A stretch of 64,000 nt of DNA from Lytechinus pictus (GCF_037042905.1 NC_087257.1:23101001-23165000); one strand, 5' to 3'; shown: positions 12,237 to 24,379, counted from the first letter of the stretch. The notes: generated by a model from the letters alone, not told the origin. A program made the numbers and translations.

Positions 12237-13821
12237 TCATATTGCAAAATGTTCTGGTACCATCTGCTGCTCACCATCATCGCCAATACTAAATCCTGTA
12301 TAAACACCGTCCGCTGCTGGGTAGATGGAATGAATTTTCAAGACGGCGCAAGATGGTATCACCTTCCTCACACCCCTTCCCAGAAGACCATGAATCCAAT
12401 AGGTGAAGAGACGATATGCAGAGTATCTGTAGGATCTGGTGGGGAAAGATGTCCAAAATAGAAAAAATTATTAACAAATTGTAGTATTTAAACATTTGTA
12501 AAAATAAAAAAAAATTTCTAAAGTGCATTGATTTTCTACAGCACATGATCTTAAGAGACTTCATCTTGGTGAGTCAGCCCTTGTAATATTTCTTTCATGT
12601 TGGTCATGCGTGTAATGTGATTTTGATTGTTTGATTACGCCTACGGTATTCAATTTTGACCTGGTGTGACTACAGGTGGACTGGACAAATCCCCATCCGG
12701 GCTAGCCAGGCGGCTTCTAGAGAGTAAAAATCATTTATTTCCGACATTTCTGCGCCATCGGGCAAGTCTCTTCTCTCTTGTCATATTTTTCTCATTTTTT
12801 TGATGAATTCTTGTTTAAAAATAAAATCGATGGCGCAGAAAGGTCGGAAATGAAGTTGCATCCCATGTATACCCAGTTGATGTGTGTCCGGACGATCAAT
12901 TTTAGAAAGTCATTTGGAAAAATTTACAAGGCCAAGGGAAGTTTTATCAATTTTTAGTACAAAATGTCAGGAAATATTATAGAGAACAAGAAGATGATTA
13001 CAACTATTGAATTCATATTTTTAGTGTAATCCAAAGACAAAAAAGAAGGCTTCAAAAATATAAAGTGTCCGGACACCCGACCCCCCATCCTACATGATTT
13101 AGGGCTAACGTTAACATTAGATCTTTTAGAAGTAGAAATCTCGGGGGAGAAAGTTTCAGGTTTTGGCGGCCTACATGCACGTGAATGGATAGGAATACCT
13201 GGCTTCATTGGGAGTAATCTTACGTCAGTAAATGATTTTTACTCTCTAACACTAACAGTTAGAGGCCGCCTGGCTAATCCAGACGTCCCCCAATTTCTAC
13301 TGTACTGTACATGTATATGAAAGTCACAAATGATTGAATTGATTGTTGCAATGATTTCTCTGTAGGCCTGTGCACCAAACTATTTGGATTTTGGACATAA
13401 ATGTCAATAAGAATTTTATGCTATCTTACTCATTTTCAAGGATCCTTGGCAAATTGCCTCGGTGACCTCGCTTGTCCAGGCGGGCAACAAGCGCAGTTCT
13501 CAGCACCGCACGCTCCAGGCAAACTTTTGAAAAATCTTCATTATCTATAATACAGTTCACAGACGGAGACAAAAATTGGCGGCAGTTTCCTATCTCGTGG
13601 CAACATATGCACTCTATTTGCGTTGGCATCACTCTACAATTTCCACAACTGCACCAGTTATCGTTGTCCAGTCTATCTGGTGGTGGTGGCGGTGGCTCAA
13701 CATCGGCTCCGTTATTGTCTCTCTCGCTGCTGCAACCCGTGCGCCGACGTTCCTCTGCTCGTTGAGCAATTTCTTCGGCCGAGTATTGCGGCTCGAAGTC
13801 GTAGGGTCTCGGGCCTTCCAT
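12237..13821 (-). CDS. P2X7-receptor C-terminal-domain-like protein, two exons
   Basis: Exon 1 is 13821-13430 (ATG at 13821, donor GA|GTAAGA) and exon 2 is 12435-12237 (acceptor CCACCAG|A, stop TGA at 12239-12237). The 591-nt CDS gives 196 residues, and the codon split GA|A joins correctly. The N-terminal third is charged and proline-rich, with a run of six prolines. Then comes a Cys/His module (WCSCGNCRVMPTQIECICCHE), and exon 2 supplies SYRYSAYRLFTYWIHG, LGRGVRKVIPSC and a C-terminal GVYTGF. This is the pattern of the cytoplasmic zinc-binding ballast domain of vertebrate P2X7. No P2X channel helices or ectodomain are present, so the protein is predicted to be soluble. Stand-alone versions of this domain occur in fish and invertebrate genomes, and their function is not established. 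The start is the first ATG of the open frame and fits the family's short N-terminus. Confidence 0.87.
12675..13292. mobile_element. Inverted-repeat element inside the P2X7-C-like intron
   Basis: The ends share an inverted repeat: GCTAGCCAGGCGGC with GAGAGTAAAAATCATTTA near 12700-12738, and the complement near 13232-13285. A second hairpin is nested near the left end, with arms at 12738-12761 and 12828-12852 (CGATGGCGCAGAAA core). There is no ORF. It fills most of the 994-bp intron, so that intron is largely transposon. Confidence 0.65.
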
Positions 13822-14223
13822 TTCACTCAGTACAAACCGTCCGCGATTGCCGCGATAAGTTTAGTTTTATTTAAAATCAAAGGTAACAAATAATGAAAAT
13901 GTTAGATAAACAGAAATAAAGCACGATAGTCAATCAGTCAAAACTTCCAACACGATAACTCGGTTCAGCCTTCCGTACGCGGTGTTTGCAGCTAGCTAGC
14001 TAGCTAGCTAGCGGTAAGCTTTGTCAAATTGGCCAATTTGAATATCGTAAATAAATGTGTAAAAAAAACTCATCAAAGCTCATCAATTTGTGTTTTTATA
14101 CCATAAAATAATTAAAATACCTTATTTATAATATTTTTAAGAGTATTAGATCTATATTTTATTTATTTTTGGTAGAAAGGTATCTATATTATGCAAACAT
14201 CGTGGCGGTTTCAACCCGTATAG

Positions 14224-14484
14224 CTATGCACATTGAAAGTGCTACCGAGACAGTTGTACGTCGATGACGTCACGAATTTGAACGAACCCCGAAACAATGG
14301 CGACCTCCATTCAGAGACTTCGAACCTGAAAAAGCCCAACTTTGAAGAGGTGGTACTCGATACTGGGAAATCGGATTTGGGTATAACTGGAATCATTTTG
14401 ATTGTCATGTTCTTATCAATGATACTATGTGGTATTATATTTTGGGTTTACGTCACCTTTAGGTATATAGACTTGCCCTTCTAA
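14224..14484 (+). CDS. Possible exon of a short single-pass membrane protein
   Basis: The frame is open from 14224 (after a TAG) to TAA 14482-14484. It encodes a polar stretch followed by a strongly hydrophobic segment of about 22 residues (GITGIILIVMFLSMILCG onward) and a short aromatic tail ending YIDLPF. The first in-frame ATG lies inside the hydrophobic segment, so if real this is probably a 3' exon rather than a complete gene. The preceding TATAG could be an acceptor but lacks a pyrimidine tract. I do not recognise the family. The frame lies about 400 bp upstream of, and divergent from, the P2X7-C-like gene. It could also be a decayed fragment or chance. Confidence 0.3.
   Translation, partial: LCTLKVLPRQLYVDDVTNLNEPRNNGDLHSETSNLKKPNFEEVVLDTGKSDLGITGIILIVMFLSMILCGIIFWVYVTFRYIDLPF
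14265..14272. promoter_or_regulatory. Perfect CRE palindrome TGACGTCA
   Basis: An exact cAMP-response-element palindrome lies 444 bp upstream of the P2X7-C-like start codon, within the possible upstream ORF. The family consensus (CREB/ATF) is established knowledge. Function here is inferred only from the exact match and the position. Confidence 0.35.
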
Positions 14485-14488
14485 AAAT

Positions 14489-14896
14489 GGTTACACTTCG
14501 TAATTCCGAAGGTTCTTTATTCCGAAGGTTCGTAATTCCGAAACACGTAAATTGCCTATACCTCGATGTTCGTTAATCCGAAAACGTAAAAGGATTCGTT
14601 AATCCGAACATTTGTGGCGTTATTCCGAAGGTTCGCTATTCCGAAGGTTCGATAATCCGAAAACGAAATAAGGTTCGATGTTCCGAAGGTTCGTTAATCC
14701 GAAAACGAAATAAGGTTCGTTGTTCCGAAGGTTCGTTAGTCCGAAAACGAAATAAGGTTAGTTAATCATTTAGTTTTCGGACTAACGAACCTTCGGAATT
14801 ACGAACCTTCGGAAATACGAACCTTCGGAACAACGAACCTTCGGAACAACGAACCTTCGGAATAACGAAGCTTCGGAATTACGAATGTATGCGGTT
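14489..14896. mobile_element. Foldback array of short repeats with 16-bp flanking duplication
   Basis: The left arm is a run of TTCCGAAGGTTCGTTA-like units, some with AATCCGAAAACG variants. The right arm is the reverse complement (CGAACCTTCGGAATAA units). The turn is near 14770, so single strands would fold into a long hairpin. It is flanked by identical 16-bp direct repeats TTGCCCTTCTAAAAAT at 14473-14488 and 14897-14912, as expected for an insertion with target duplication. The stop codon of the upstream small ORF lies in the left copy. The structure recalls sea urchin TU foldback elements, whose inverted repeats contain tandem short units; that kinship is inference. Confidence 0.8.
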
Positions 14897-14912
14897 TTGC
14901 CCTTCTAAAAAT

Positions 14913-15664
14913 ACCATGGCACCGCCCCTGACACAGATGTACAACTTCCTTTTACGATTTCTCAGGGATAAACAGAAAGGGTTAGTCACTTTCATTAATG
15001 GTCAGATACTAATGACTAATTAAAGCAGATCACAGATGTATAGGCCTACGAATGCCAAGACGATGCACTTTTTATTAGATATCACTCGGAAGATATTATA
15101 TACAAGATGTGAGATACTGTTTAGGTATTAATCATAGCGTTTCACGTTATAGGCCTACATCGAATAAGTTTATTTCGGAAATACAACTAAGGCATAGGTT
15201 TCGATAATTATGCAAAAAATAATATCTCGGATAAAGGTGTCAACGAATAGCGAAACATCCAGGCAAATGTAATAACTTAAAAAAGAGATAAGCCTATATA
15301 ATGCAAGTTTTCTCAAATTCACGAATTTCACCGTCCTTTCAGAACTCACTTACGACTGTACGACCAAAAGGGTGAGTGTGGGAGGGGCTGTGCCCCTATC
15401 GATTTTCGTGGTCGACACTTATTATTTCATGTATTCTTATTTTTTACATATATTTTTTGAATGTATTATGGGTCCGGCATAGCCAATTTTTTTATTATTA
15501 AAATTACTAAAATTTTAGTGTCAACTTCTCGCAATATAAAGACAATCATTTTTAAAAAGATCCTTTTTTTAATACAGAAATTATAGTCGTATAGAAAAAA
15601 AAAAGAGGTGGGAAGTGGGATAGGTTTTTTTTACGTGACTAAATGGAAACTGGCATTCTTATTC
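14913..15664. other. Spacer without recognised features
   Basis: AT-rich, and no exon was recognised on either strand. It was read specifically for downstream exons of the minus-strand glycosyltransferase, and none was seen. Confidence 0.4.
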
Positions 15665-15672
15665 ACTGGAGA

Positions 15673-17076
15673 CAGTGGCGTACCGTGGGTCACGGCATTG
15701 GGGGGGCACCAGCAAAAATTTTGAGTCACTTAAAGAGCGCGCGAAGTGCGCTCAGTTGCCAGGTATACTGACATAATAGAGACATTTTTAGGATAGTGTC
15801 ATTAAACGGATATGTATCTCACTGATCACATCATGCGAGCGCGAAGCGCGAGCTGAATTTTTTTGAAATTCAGACCTAAAAAGGACATTATAACCAAATT
15901 CTTGTAATCATAATACATACCTGTCTCGCTAAACAAACCATGCGAGCGCGAAGCGCGAGCTGAAATTTTTGTATATATTGACCCCAAACAGGGACATTTT
16001 AAGGACTATATTTTAGGAATCCATTAAGAGTATACATATCTCACCATAGTCATCTATTGTGAGTGCCAATCTCTTGCTGATTTTGTTAGACTAATATACA
16101 TCTAAACACATGAAGCACTTTTTTAAATCATTGTAATCATGGTTAACATACGCATCTCACTAATCAAATATTGCGAGCGCGAAGCGCGAGCTGAAAATTT
16201 AGGAAATTCAGACCTGAAGAGGGACATTTTAAGGCTTGTTTGTAGGAATTCACGAAGATCATACGTATTTCACTAACAAAAATATGTGAGCGCGAAGCGC
16301 AAGCTGAAATTTTTGCATATCATTGACCCAAAACAGGGATATAAGGACTATTTTTTTAAGGAATCCATTAAGAGTACATATCTCACCATAGTCATCTAAT
16401 GCGAGTGCCAAACGCATGCTGATCTTGTTAGAATTACATGTAAATGACACATGAAGCACTTTTTGTAGTCATTATCATATACGCATCTCACTAACCAAAT
16501 GATGCGAGCGCGAAGCGCAAGCTAAAATTTTTTGATATTCAGATCAGAAAAAGGGACATTTTAACGACTGATTTTGGGAATTCATGAAGAACAGACATAT
16601 CTCACCAATCCACGAATGCGAACGTAAGCACGGACAGGAAATTGTTTATATTAAGACCTTAAAATGGGGCAATCACTTTAAGTAGTCATGAAATAGAAGC
16701 ATATGTCACTACATAAACAATAATAATTCGAAGTGCGAGGAAATATATTTGGTGTATATTGACTTGAAAACGGGAGGTTTTAGTACAACAGGATTATATA
16801 TCTTGTTAAACATACAATGCGAGCACCAGGAACAATGGAGACATAGTTCCTGCGCAAATTATGTTTCATAAAGTTATGATTTTTTTTTAAATGTAATATA
16901 ACATAACATAATTATAACATAATATAACATTATAATTAACAATAATTTCTTCTTTCCCCACTACGTTTCTTTCCCTTTCTTCCTCTTTTTCTCCTTTTCC
17001 CCGTTTTTTTTTGGGGGGCCAGCCGATTGGGGGGGGGGCACGTGCCCCCCCATGCCCCCCCGTAGTTACGCCACTG
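15673..17076. mobile_element. Non-autonomous hAT-type transposon with exact 8-bp TSD
   Basis: The element begins CAGTGGCGTA and ends TACGCCACTG, and is flanked by the identical octamer ACTGGAGA at 15665-15672 and 17077-17084. An 8-bp duplication and CAG...CTG ends are diagnostic of hAT. No transposase ORF is present. The interior holds at least five copies of GCGAGCGCGAAGCGCGAGC or variants (near 15836, 15942, 16172, 16287, 16502). Each is followed by an AT-rich block and AGGGACATTTT, so the element is a scaffold of a GC-rich near-palindrome every 100-230 bp. It ends 86 bp below the donor of glycosyltransferase exon 3. Confidence 0.92.
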
Positions 17077-17161
17077 ACTGGAGACAAGGGTCGTTTGCAC
17101 TTTTCTCCACATCCGAAGCTTTCATGTGGTGCAGAAAAAAGTTTGAGAATCGTCCACTTAC

Positions 17162-20100
17162 CAATGGGTGTTAACTTCACAGTGTGAATCAAGAAACACA
17201 AGAACCTCTCCGCGTGCTTCCCTCGCCCCTCTGATTTTCGCCCTGGCCACCCCTTCCCTCTGAGTGGTACGGACCAATTTCACTTTGCCCCGTACCAATT
17301 TCGGAATGTTCTGTAGTTTTTTCTCCAGTTCATCTGAAAAAAATATATATATTATAGGGTGACTGCACTGCATGGGTCTGACAATTATATTGAAAGACAC
17401 AAAACTGTAAAATAATATAACATGAAATGGGAACGATAGGTTAGACAGACCCGGATCTCGGTTAAGGGGGCACTGGGGTAGGTGCCCCCCCTGCCCAAAA
17501 ATGACAAGGACCTCAGTTGGCACCCATTTTGATACGCTCGTTTTGACGATAGATAGATAGACAGAAAGAGAATAAGAAAACAGAACGAAGGGAGAAGAAA
17601 ATGGATAAAATATCTATAACAAAAGCTTGACTTTATAATACTCTTATAATTCATGACGTCACAGGCAAGTCGCACTGCCCTCCCCTGTCTAAGTAAACCT
17701 TAATTGGTGCCGCCCTCAAGAATGTAACAAAAGCTGGGATGCAGGTTTATGTGAAATTTATGTATGAACCTCGAATAGATTTTTCGAGGAAAAATGAAAT
17801 AAAATCAAAGATTTCCTGCATGACTACGGTAATAACTGTTCTTGACTGTCAGATTTTAAAATCCCCGTTTACACGACTTCCTGTATTTTTGCTGACATAA
17901 ATCAAGCAAGTACATAACAAGGTTATCGCTCCCCAAAAGGACATGTTTTTGCATATCTACTGTAGGCCGTGTAAAAACAAATTAAAACATCAAAGAAGCC
18001 AACAGAAAGAAAAAAAATCACATCACAAGCACAGGCACAAAACAGGTTTGTATAGAAAAACTCGAATATATTACACACATCTATTCAATATTATTTTAAG
18101 AAAAAAAGTGAATACCCGAATTAAGTCGCAGTTTCGACATTAAAAAAGGGACCGAATAAGTTGATTTTGTTTTGAATATAACATTGTGCAAAACTAGGTA
18201 TATTGTAAATATACGTAGGTATAAATGACGTTCTTAAATAGAGAAAAAGGTGCAATAAGAAGACGGGAAATGGAGAAGAAGGAATACAAAGAGAAATAGG
18301 AGGAGAACAGGGAGGGTAAGAATTATGATTACAAAAAATAAAAATAAAAAAGGAGGAGAGGGAGTAGGAGGAGAGGAGGAAGAAGAATAATAGTAAGAAG
18401 AAGAACAAGAAGAAGAAGGAGAAGAAGAAGAAGAAGAAGAAAGAAGAAACAGGAGGGGAGAAGAAAGAAGAAACAGAAGAAGAAGGGGAAAAAAAGAGAA
18501 TAGGAACAATAAAATATCAAACAGTACATGATGAAGAAAATAACATTTTAAAGAGGTTACATGGATGCATGTGTTCATAAAAATACCTTTTTAAAATGTC
18601 ACATTACGGAGTATTCTTACTCTTGGAACTATCAACGTTCCAGTCACACCAATGACACGACTAAAAACCGACCAATGTTATGTCATTGGTATTAATGTAA
18701 ATTATTTTGTTACTCAGGAATTTGTCGCGCCGTTGTGACTGAGGCAAACTGAGGCATCTCATACCTCACGGAAAAAAAACCCAAGGAGTTCTTGGTATAA
18801 AAGAGAGAAGGCAGATTGAGTTTCAGGTTCAAACGCCGGTCTCGGATTAACCCCACGAGAACTTTCCTACATTGGTGTACTTGGTAAAACAGCATCTTGA
18901 GATGGGAATGGGTTGGGGTTCTATTGACCCCTCTTTCTCCCCTCTCTCTTTTTTTCCCTGTCTTCTCTCTCGATCTTTCTCAATTTGTCTTGCTTTTGAT
19001 TCATGATAATACTGGGATTAACCTGTCCCTTGCCCCCCCCCCCTCCCACTACACTCTATTTGGTTTTATTTTGCCCAAATCCATGAATGTTTCTTGTTGG
19101 GTAAACTTTTTTAGAGTGTAAGTATATACACGAGTGGATTGACCAGATATAGAGTAATATACTTTTAAGTGGGCATATAACCTTAAAATGTTTATGGATT
19201 TCTATTTAATGTGTCTCACAAGGATATTGTGCATGGGCGTAATAGCTCCCTAACAAGATTTTGTTCTTTAAAACAGGAAACCAGACTGTTTTCATTTCAA
19301 ACACTAATTTAGCCTACACATTCGTCTAAAATAATTATAGTTCCGCATCATATCAATGACTTTGAACAATATACTAGTGACTTACAGATAGCCCCTATAA
19401 GCAAAACAAGTATTGAAAGAAAATAGACACTGTTGATTAGCACGCGATCAACGCATAAAGCGTTATGTGTAAAAACGCCATAAACCTAGATGCTTCTGAA
19501 GTTAGAAGATATATCATACAGTATAACCGTCGAGAAAATGAGAGTAGCTTTAAGAAATGTATTACTGGTGATTTTTTTTTTCAATCAAAAATATAAAAAT
19601 GATCCAGGCATCTTAAAGGGGAAGACTGCTCTCCAATTTCAAGACATTTTTTTTTGGTCAAGATTCTGAGAAGTTTGTTGCCAAGATTTTAGGACGTAAT
19701 AATCAAGGGGCATTTTCCAATCATGTGGTTTTTCGGTCAAGTTCTTATCTCGAATCTTCATACTAATACGTTGTGATATTTACTGGCATACGCAAGAAAA
19801 CCAAGGTACTACTTTTAATTAAACATATATATAAAAAGAAAATCCCCAAATAATGCACCATAATCTATAACCAACCTAATTAGATTGTTTCCCCATTTAT
19901 TACGCCGCTGATCACCATTGTGATCACTTAAATTTACAACATCGACAACTTCAACAACGCCGGCAACAACAACATCGCCATCTTCAACAGCATCATGAGC
20001 ATTACCAACGACAAATCTACAGCAACTTCATAAAAAAACATCATCAAGAACAACAACAACTCGGCAGCATCAACATGACCTATAAAACAGTGGCTCTCCC

Positions 20101-23100
20101 ATGTTATAAGGCTCCTATTTCCGTTATTATTCGTTTTAGAGCTCTTTCGCCAAGTGAATCTTCTATCATCATTAGAAAGTCCTATATATCAGTAGATGAA
20201 TCATATCATTAATCCACCACGACATTCATGTGGAGAATAATTGATGAGGAAACTCAAACTTGAGCTTGGATATAGTACAACACTCCATAGGGTATAGGGT
20301 GTGGTACTTTTCCTTTGATAAATGGCCAGTTTGACATTTTTACATAAAGAAATCAATCCTTATTAATTGTCTCACTCACTGTGCTCGCTCCCATCCCCCG
20401 AAAAGTGTACAATTTCAAAAACATCTTCCACTTTAACGTTAAGGAATCCCTTAATTGTTGCCCCTGATCACCATCACCTGATCACTTACACAATACAGCA
20501 CCGACAACATCATCGACAACAACATAATCAACGACAAGAACATCGATGATCAAATACATAATCATTAACAATAACTCAACCAACCATAACAACATCATCA
20601 GATACACTAACAACATAATCATCAACGACACAAACCAATAACATTAACAACTACAAATCGATAACATCCACATGACCTATAAACTAGGAGATCCTCCCCG
20701 TATAATAATTATTATGAGGCTCCTATTTCCGTTATTATTCTTTGTAGAGCTCTTTCGCCAAGTGAATCTTCCATCATCATTAGAAAGTCCTATTTATCAG
20801 TGAATGAATCATAATCATTAATCCACCACGACATTCATGTGGAAATAGTTGATCAGTGATATTAGACTTGAACTTGGATCCAGTACACTACCCCAGGGTT
20901 TTGTGGTGTGATAAGGAGGCGCATATGGGATCAGTTTGTGACGTGTTTGATGTAAGTTTTGATGACTCAGCCAAGTTCGCCTTGACAGTGTCATAATGTT
21001 ATGACCAATATCGTAGATACACCACACAGCATGGTCTATATTTTATTCTAGTTGGTGGAGGCGGAAAGGTTTCCAACGTTGAGTAGGTTGTATAGGGGCG
21101 ATTCCAGGGAACAACTTCTGTATAAGTTTCTGTGGAAAATCCTCACTTTGAACCACTGGTGTATTATGAGGAGGGGGGGGGGGGGGGGTAAGGGGCTTGC
21201 AGGCAGTGTCCCCAAACATGGGCCACCATCAAAAAAGGGAGAAAGTGGTTAGGGCCGGGGGAGAGGGAAAAAGTGAAATATGATAATATTTTCCAAATAC
21301 ATTGTCAAGATCTATCACAAACACAGTTATTCGTACTAAAAGGTAAAACGTTGGCCGCTCGGTACTATTATAAAATTGTATCCCACACAATGTATCATAT
21401 AAACTTGGCCCACTAATTTCTTTTAACTCTTTACGCAACCACTTTAAGTACTTCAGTATTCAAGCATAATACTAGGTTTATCATAACCACTTTCTGTCGA
21501 GGGTAAACTAAAATATTTTGTGACCAATTCCCCAATTCACGTCCTGGATATCATTTTTGAATGGTTTGGAAGTACGGGAAATGTCATGTAGATAATGTGT
21601 CCTAAAACTATAGTCAAATTATTGGAGAGACACCTACGAGATTATGTTCCAAACTGCATGGACTGACGAATATTTATGAGAACGTCACATTGACCATAAT
21701 TATACCCTACCTAATGTGCGGATAGGGTAATATCGTCCCTTTGATTATACGCCAATCTTTGAATATCGATTTCCTTTTCATCGGCCCATAATCAATATTG
21801 AAAGGTATAATATGAATGAAACATGGGCGGTCTTGGGTTAAATAAATCTTTTTAGGGGGGAGGATAGGAAACATGAATAAACAAGGTATAGCATGTAATC
21901 ATAGAATTAATAGAAAATAGAAGGATGTAAGTCATCCCTGCCCCCCCCCCCTCCGTGGCGCCGCCGCCCCTGCTTGGATAACAGATTCAGATCGATAGGA
22001 ATGGCGACGGTTCGAGAGGAAATATAAGTTAGAATGGGGGTGGGGAACTATGCAAACGAGAGAGGAAACCGGTCAAACTATTAACCTCTAGAATCCGTTC
22101 AGGCGCTCCAACCGAAAAGAATCTCCTTGCCATCCCACCATTCACCCGCCTTCCGTGTCGCATTCTCGATCGGGACGATGATTATGGCAAGCGAAGATTG
22201 GCAAAATGCCCCCATTATACGCGCAGTTATTTATCCATAGAGACCTCAGATAAGGGGTTTGTGGATATTCTGATGCACGTCGCCTGCCATAGACGACTAA
22301 ACAAAATTCACGGGCAGCTGTCTGTACTACACAGATGGTAAATATGTGCTGACCCTAAAATGAAAATATGTTTTATTCTCCACGAAGACATGAAAGGAAT
22401 GCTTCCTCGTGTACGACGATGAAAGTGAAAGGGCCAGCTGCCACGCTAACTTAATTTGTCGACGTTTATTGTGACGATGGAATAATCAAACAAAATGGGA
22501 AAAGCGAAACCCGCCAAATTTGATGAATATCTATCAAAACATTATTGCATCATTATGATGAAAGATAGAGAAGAAGGTATGGGCGGGGGTAACGCTCCCC
22601 TTTCCTGCGGTAAACATAATAATTTATCATACATACGGATATATACAACGATTACAACTTTCAAAAGCTCACCATTTTAGAAATCCATTTTGTCCAATTT
22701 CGTTCAGATCGAATTTCACTAATCTGCTTTTCTGACTTTGATATTTTGTTATTAATTTCCAAACGTGGAATAGTGTAATCTTTAATAATACATAAAATTA
22801 TTGAAAGTTGCATTTATAATACCATCTGTGCTGGCGTCGTCGACGAGTACGACTTCGGCAAGAATGTCGTGTGGTGTACGGTTGACCACGCTGTGAACAG
22901 TCCTCATGAGCGTCGACCACGCCTCGTTGTGGAAGACGATGATGACGCTGGCTGTAGGAAATTTCGAGAACCGATAGGTGATGTCCTGACACCTATAATT
23001 TTGGAAGGAAATGTGTTGATTTTTTTTCTTTAGCTTGTGACCACTTTTAAAGATAATTATGTATAGTAACAGCAAAGTATTAGACAATAATCATTAGGTT

Positions 23101-23266
23101 TGAAAACGTGTCGTGCTAGAATATATTACTATTAAATACCAACAAAATTAATATCGAAGAATATCACTAAAATATACCTGTAACACTCCTACTACTACTA
23201 CACAATCAACCAACAGCAACAACTACTATTATACTATTACTACTACTACTACTACTACTACTACTG

Positions 23267-23362
<96 letters not shown>

Positions 23363-23428
23363 TTACTACTACTTCTACTACTAGTACTACTACTACTATT
23401 ACTACTACTTGTACTACTACTACTACTT

Positions 23429-23470
<42 letters not shown>

Positions 23471-23483
23471 TTACTACTACTTG

Positions 23484-23515
<32 letters not shown>

Positions 23516-23563
23516 GTACTACTACTATACTACTACTACTACTACTATACTACTACTACTACT

Positions 23564-23643
<80 letters not shown>

Positions 23644-23681
23644 TACTACTACTACTGCTGCTACTAATGCTACTACTGCTG

Positions 23682-23729
<48 letters not shown>

Positions 23730-24379
23730 TACTACTACTACTACTACTACTACTTCTACTACTACTACTACGACTATTACTACTACTATTACTTCTTCTT
23801 CTTCTACTAATGATAATGATTTCGTAATATACTCTGCAATTTATATTATTGTTTCAAACAACTGCATCATGAAAAACAACAACACAGACACAACAAAAAT
23901 GGTGATAATAGGCCTTAAAATAATATAGCAACCATGAAATAATAATGGAAAAAAAATCCCGATAACTATGATAATGACCTTGAATCTCTTGTGTCTTTGA
24001 CGGTTCTCTCCAAAGAAATCTTATCACTGACCACCAGGTTAAAATTATGGATATGTTTGGTCTTCTTCGCCTTCTCCACGTCAGCCACACCAGACAACAT
24101 CAAAGGCTGACCTCCTTCCCCTGGACCAAAACGAGGAATATCCTTGTCCAACTGGCCCAGGACCGAGTCCAAATCACGGTGGTCAAGGTTACGCTGACCA
24201 ATACTATGCGCGTTGTGCGGGTGGACGACGGGCGCTCCGGCCGCCGCTATGTCGGCAACCATGGCTTGCCTGACATTGTTGAAGATGTGCTTGTTCTCGT
24301 GGTGAATGAAGAAGAGGAGAAATGCAAGCGAGAGCCAAGCTGTCCCTGAGATCACCACTGTCAAATATACGCGAGGCAT
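17162..24379 (-). CDS. Polypeptide N-acetylgalactosaminyltransferase, first three coding exons
   Basis: Exons are 24379-23979, 22992-22823 and 17333-17162, with splice phases that join (AG|G, G|AT) and about 247 residues readable. Exon 1 starts MPRVYLT and gives a type II Golgi anchor (about residues 4-24), then a stem ending [19 protein letters not shown]. Exon 2 gives [28 protein letters not shown] and VLVDDAST, the start of the GT-A nucleotide-binding fold. Exon 3 gives [12 protein letters not shown] and FLDSHCEVN, where DSH is the metal-binding DXH motif. The family transfers GalNAc from UDP-GalNAc to Ser/Thr in the Golgi. FLDSHCEVN resembles the GALNT11 group, but the subfamily is not settled. 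Exon 3 ends CAT TG|GTAAG, which demands a Trp codon and a further exon. No exon for the rest of the catalytic domain (WGGEN motif) or the ricin-like lectin domain was found to the left, so the gene is either truncated or continues beyond 1 across other genes. Confidence 0.9.
18349..18500. repeat. Purine-rich GAA/GGA microsatellite
   Basis: An interrupted (GAA)n/(GGA)n tract lies in intron 2 of the glycosyltransferase gene. The minus-strand ORFs it produces are Ser/Phe/Leu low complexity and not genes. Confidence 0.9.
19900..20915 (+). repeat. Direct duplication of about 400-450 bp
   Basis: Copy 1 (about 19900-20300) and copy 2 (about 20450-20915) share the same order: an AACAAC/ATCATC low-complexity stretch, then GGCTCCTATTTCCGTTATTA, GCTCTTTCGCCAAGTGAATC, and ATCCACCACGACATTCATGT. 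The copies have diverged by substitutions and small indels. No ORF spans them. Confidence 0.85.
23186..23806. repeat. Long (ACT)n microsatellite in intron 1
   Basis: About 620 bp of ACT/TAC trinucleotides with sparse interruptions lie between coding exons 1 and 2 of the glycosyltransferase gene. Its length should make it polymorphic and prone to assembly collapse. Confidence 0.97.

Larger units (their letters stand above)
17334..22822. other. Large glycosyltransferase intron 2
   Basis: It is non-coding by reading both strands. It contains a C/G-tract transposon-like fragment near 17450-17500, a GAA-rich tract and a direct duplication (both listed separately), and several homopolymer C or G runs (19030, 21172, 21940). 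Nothing else was recognised. Confidence 0.5.

Noticed and set aside
18121-18578. Ser/Phe/Leu-rich minus-strand ORFs
   Set aside because: They come from the GAA/GGA microsatellite and have no domain features.
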